Part shown: positions 61,283 through 64,000 of the stretch, piece after piece
Layout of the letters: each line of letters opens with the position of its first letter
Numbering within the stretch: the stretch's first letter is position 1
From: Chryseobacterium bernardetii
Lineage (GTDB): Bacteria; Bacteroidota; Bacteroidia; Flavobacteriales; Weeksellaceae
Length of the DNA: 64,000 nt
NCBI RefSeq assembly: GCF_003815975.1
Contig: NZ_CP033932.1
Location: forward strand, 1,364,001 to 1,428,000
Direction: 5' to 3'
The notes under the pieces: generated by a model
Database searches by the model: none
What the model saw: the letters and a program-made list of their open reading frames with translations, nothing else
Told to the model about the DNA's origin: nothing
Position numbers and translations under genes: made by a program

Positions 61283-62974
61283 TTACGCTGGATTTCCATT
61301 TGAATCTACCCAATCTGCTAAATTATTTTTCTTGAAAATAGGTTTATTAAGCTGTGTATCAAAATAAGCCATACCTGTCACTGAGCCGTTAGGATCTTTA
61401 TCAACAGTGTTTCCAAATCTTTTGATACCAAGCAAAGATCCATCATTTTCTAACCAGAAACTTCCGTTCCAGGATCCAACTCTTCCATTTTTAATCAGAA
61501 TATCATTTACAAAAACCTTAGTTGGTGCTTCCTGAACATAGGGTCTGATTTGATTGCGTCTATTTCTTTCAAATTTTTGATTGGCAGAATCTGCTAGACC
61601 GATAGGCATATTATAAATAAGACCATTATTTATATATGAATTTTGAAAGTCTTCGTGATTATCATCAATAAATCTTTCTAAATAACCCTCAAGTAAAAAT
61701 TTGAAGACGTTATTTTTTGCCTGCGGATAAAACTTAAATCTGATTGGCGGTATTTTATTATCTGCTTCTAAATACGTGTTGGATTCAAATAAATTTTCAG
61801 AAGCAAATTCTTTAAATACAGCTACTCTGAATAATGGAAAATCAGGTGTTGTTTGATGAATACCAGCGCCATTAAAATAGCACCCTCGTACGATATTCCC
61901 AGACACAAAATCATCAAAAATGATATTCTGTAAATCTGCTTCAAAATAGGATTCACTAATCGTATTGTTCTTGCAGCTTGCACCTTCAAAAATGATACTG
62001 GAAGATGACGTATTAAGATAATTTAAAGGATCATTAATTGTTGGGGAGCTTAGATACTTTGCGATATTTTCTTCGAAAATACAATTCCTAATCCAGTTGC
62101 TGAAACTATTTTTAAGATGAATACCCCTTGAATTCTTTCTGAACTCACAATTGTCAAACAAAATTGTTGTACACATATTTCTGGCCTCAACACCTACAGC
62201 ATTAGTCGTAAAATAACAGCTTCTTAACGTTTGATAATAAGTACCGTCATACAAAACTCCATATCCTTCAAACCCTTTGATGAATAAGTTATTGAGTTCT
62301 ACTCTCAGCATTTTAGAAATCAGTATTCCTGTTTTGTCTGGTTTAAAACCATTAGGTTTAGCACAAAACTTATCAGGATCTTCATCGAAATATTTTCCTC
62401 CCAAGGATAAATCTCTGATTATTGTTTTTCCTGTTTGTTCATGGAAGGCATCTAAATTTGTTTTAGATTGTAGAATCCTTAACAAAGGTTTATCTATATC
62501 AGCAATAATAATAGAATTCAGAGAACTTTCACCATATAAGTAACCGCGCAAAGGAAGATAGAATGTATCTGTAACTTTGAATCTTCCATTGGGAATATAA
62601 ATTGAAGAAATAGGAACATTTCTTTTTCTTTGTTCAAAAACAAAATCTGAAATTTTATTAAATGCGCTGGTGTCATCTGTTACTCCATCTCCCTTTGCTC
62701 CAAACCATTTTATATTCAAAGATGTTTTATTAAAAACAGATTCACGAGCATAATAAACATTTGCTGCTTTTTTTCTGAAAATAATTCCATCAATAAGGTC
62801 GGACTCATTGGTTGATATGTCTGTTTTATCAAGCCATTGTGTAACTTTTATATAGTTAACAATTTCATAGGTAAAACTATCCAATAATGTAATTACATCT
62901 GGGTAATTGGTCAAATTTGGGCAATTTGATACAAAGAAATCTTCTGTTGTCGTTAAGTTTAAGTTGTATATCAT
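61283..62974 (-). CDS. Right-handed beta-helix protein (pectate-lyase-like, tail-spike-like)
   Basis: 563 residues, no signal peptide. After a helical N-terminus comes the Pectate_lyase_3 start KWFGAKGDGVTDDTSAF, then many short parallel-helix turns with Asn and Cys ladders (LFDNCEFRKNSRGIHLKNSF; IRNCIFEENIAKYL), and a C-terminal YFDTQLNKPIF segment like those of phage tail spikes and carbohydrate-acting proteins. Catalytic residues cannot be assigned. Lack of a signal peptide and control by a WYL-type promoter, like the endolysin-like peptidase, hint at release by lysis or loading on a particle; this is inference. Confidence 0.8.
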   Translation of the reverse strand: MIYNLNLTTTEDFFVSNCPNLTNYPDVITLLDSFTYEIVNYIKVTQWLDKTDISTNESDLIDGIIFRKKAANVYYARESVFNKTSLNIKWFGAKGDGVTDDTSAFNKISDFVFEQRKRNVPISSIYIPNGRFKVTDTFYLPLRGYLYGESSLNSIIIADIDKPLLRILQSKTNLDAFHEQTGKTIIRDLSLGGKYFDEDPDKFCAKPNGFKPDKTGILISKMLRVELNNLFIKGFEGYGVLYDGTYYQTLRSCYFTTNAVGVEARNMCTTILFDNCEFRKNSRGIHLKNSFSNWIRNCIFEENIAKYLSSPTINDPLNYLNTSSSSIIFEGASCKNNTISESYFEADLQNIIFDDFVSGNIVRGCYFNGAGIHQTTPDFPLFRVAVFKEFASENLFESNTYLEADNKIPPIRFKFYPQAKNNVFKFLLEGYLERFIDDNHEDFQNSYINNGLIYNMPIGLADSANQKFERNRRNQIRPYVQEAPTKVFVNDILIKNGRVGSWNGSFWLENDGSLLGIKRFGNTVDKDPNGSVTGMAYFDTQLNKPIFKKNNLADWVDSNGNPA

Positions 62975-63027
62975 TTTTTCTGTTTACACGATTGTTTTGT
63001 AAATTCTTGCAAGAAATTTTACTAAAA

Positions 63028-63062
63028 CAAAAGTATTGACGGATAGCGACAAACGAAGTCGT
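63028..63062 (-). promoter_or_regulatory. WYL-type promoter G (beta-helix protein)
   Basis: Minus strand: ACGACTTCGTTTGTCGC, 10 bases, TACTTTTG; TTGTC-N12-TA. It is 56 kb from the regulator gene yet has identical spacing. The -7 box ends 53 bases before the ATG. Confidence 0.7.
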
Positions 63063-63147
63063 ATTATAATTAATTTTTTAAGATTTTCTGAATTAGGAAA
63101 TGATAGATAGAAACTAATTTAAAGGTTATTCTTAAGACAAAATAAAA

Positions 63148-63171
63148 ATCCCTGTGCAAAAGCACAGGGAT
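63148..63171 (-). terminator. Terminator of fabF
   Basis: ATCCCTGTGC / GCACAGGGAT with a 4-base loop; T run follows on the minus strand. Confidence 0.85.
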
Positions 63172-63196
63172 TAATAATTTATTTTTTATTTCAGGG

Positions 63197-64000
63197 CTAT
63201 CTGAATTTTTTGAAAACTACAGTTGCATTGTGGCCTCCAAATCCAAAGGCATTACTCAATGCGAAATTGATGTTTCTTTCTTTCGCCTCACCAAATACAA
63301 TATTGAGATCCTTGGGAATACTCTCATCAATCTTGTGAAGATTAATGGTTGGAGGAATAATCCCATTCTCAATAGCCTTAATAGAAAGAATTGCTTCCAC
63401 TGCTCCCGCAGCACCTAATAAGTGCCCGGTCATGGATTTTGTAGCGCTGATATCAAGATTTTTACTTCCTTTAAACGCTTTATTGATGGCTGCTAATTCA
63501 ATTGTATCTCCAATTGGTGTAGAAGTAGCATGTGGATTAATGTAATCAATATCTTCCATATTGGCTCCTGCTTCTTTCACTGCCACCTGCATTGCTTTAA
63601 TAGCTCCAATACCATCAGGATGAGGTGCTGTCATATGGTATGCATCTGCAGTCATTGCTGCTCCGGCTATTTCAGCATAGATTTTTGCTCCTCTTGCTAC
63701 AGCATGTTCGTATTCTTCAAGAACTAATGCCCCAGCGCCTTCTCCCAGTACAAAGCCATCTCTGTCTGCATCATAAGGACGGCTTGCTGTTGCAAAATCA
63801 TCATTTCTTGTGGACATGGCTTTCATAATAGAGAAACCGCCAATTGAAGCCGGGGTAACTGCAGCTTCTGAGCCGCCACTGATGATCACTTTTGCTTTCC
63901 CGAGACGGATGTAGTTGAAAGCATCCATTAATGCTGTATTTCCTGTTGCACAGGCAGAAACTGTTGTGTAGTTGATTCCCCGAAGTCCATATTTCATGGA
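63197..64000 (-). CDS. fabF: Beta-ketoacyl-ACP synthase II, C-terminal part (runs off the right edge)
   Basis: Elongates fatty acids by condensing malonyl-ACP with acyl-ACP. The frame is open to the window edge; the first Met visible (MKYGLRGINY) is internal. Active-site Cys in VSACATGNTALMDA, the two His residues in NPHATSTPIGDT and MTGHLLGAAGA, and the C-terminal NAFGFGGHNATVVFKKF are all present. The N-terminal 150 residues or so are missing from the window. Lack of a decarboxylase-type Gln and standard motif spacing favour FabF over chain-length-factor homologues. Confidence 0.95.
   Translation of the reverse strand, partial: SMKYGLRGINYTTVSACATGNTALMDAFNYIRLGKAKVIISGGSEAAVTPASIGGFSIMKAMSTRNDDFATASRPYDADRDGFVLGEGAGALVLEEYEHAVARGAKIYAEIAGAAMTADAYHMTAPHPDGIGAIKAMQVAVKEAGANMEDIDYINPHATSTPIGDTIELAAINKAFKGSKNLDISATKSMTGHLLGAAGAVEAILSIKAIENGIIPPTINLHKIDESIPKDLNIVFGEAKERNINFALSNAFGFGGHNATVVFKKFR

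Noticed and set aside
1..64000. CRISPR array, rRNA or tRNA genes
   Set aside because: No regularly spaced repeat array and no recognisable rRNA or tRNA sequence was seen; the element did not insert at a tRNA gene.

Overview
The window is AT-rich DNA from a member of the Bacteroidetes, most likely a flavobacterium close to Chryseobacterium. The clues are a type IX secretion sorting domain, Bacteroidetes -7 promoter boxes (TAnnTTTG) without Shine-Dalgarno sequences, the style of the lipoproteins and RHS proteins, and the sequences of the housekeeping genes. Two regions are ordinary chromosome: 1-7542 (M1 peptidase, coaX, GNAT, tadA, a WYL regulator, patatin, M15 peptidase and the start of umuC) and 42116-64000 (the rest of umuC, serine hydrolase, M48 protease, glyS, truC, pyrD, DUF445, msrB, L,D-transpeptidase, a two-component system with a porin operon, a beta-helix protein and fabF).

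Between them, about 34.6 kb interrupts umuC exactly within the codons of its catalytic SIDE motif. Six bases, ATTGAT, occur at both junctions (7537-7542 and 42110-42115). Joining the flanks restores a 423-residue UmuC. Three overlapping tyrosine recombinase genes, a recombinase-in-trio arrangement, sit just inside the right junction. The cargo, left to right, is: an AT-rich defence-like block (PutAbiC-like membrane protein plus a tandem-DUF262 protein, XRE regulator, superinfection-immunity-like protein, small proteins); a nonsense-riddled alkB pseudogene; a T9SS/RHS polymorphic toxin operon with a candidate immunity gene; a LexA-like S24 regulator divergent from dinB and a DnaE2-like polymerase; a second copy of the superinfection-immunity-like module; gene debris; and an unrecognised four-gene operon (1300, 432, 324 and 214 aa).

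The most striking signal is a recurrent promoter. It has a 17-bp element, near-consensus ACGWCAAGTTTTGTCGC, followed by exactly 10 bases and a TAnnTTTG -7 box, i.e. (T/C)TGTC-N12-TA. It occurs upstream of the WYL regulator itself, a small acidic protein, the patatin, the M15 peptidase (twice), the unrecognised four-gene operon (with GA in place of TA), the beta-helix protein, and once before the RHS block. The spacing equals that of the actinobacterial PafBC (WYL activator) DNA-damage promoter, TTGTCRGTG-N8-TAnnnT. I infer an autoregulated WYL-controlled, possibly DNA-damage-inducible regulon whose members include a lysin-like peptidase, a phospholipase and an undescribed large-protein operon.
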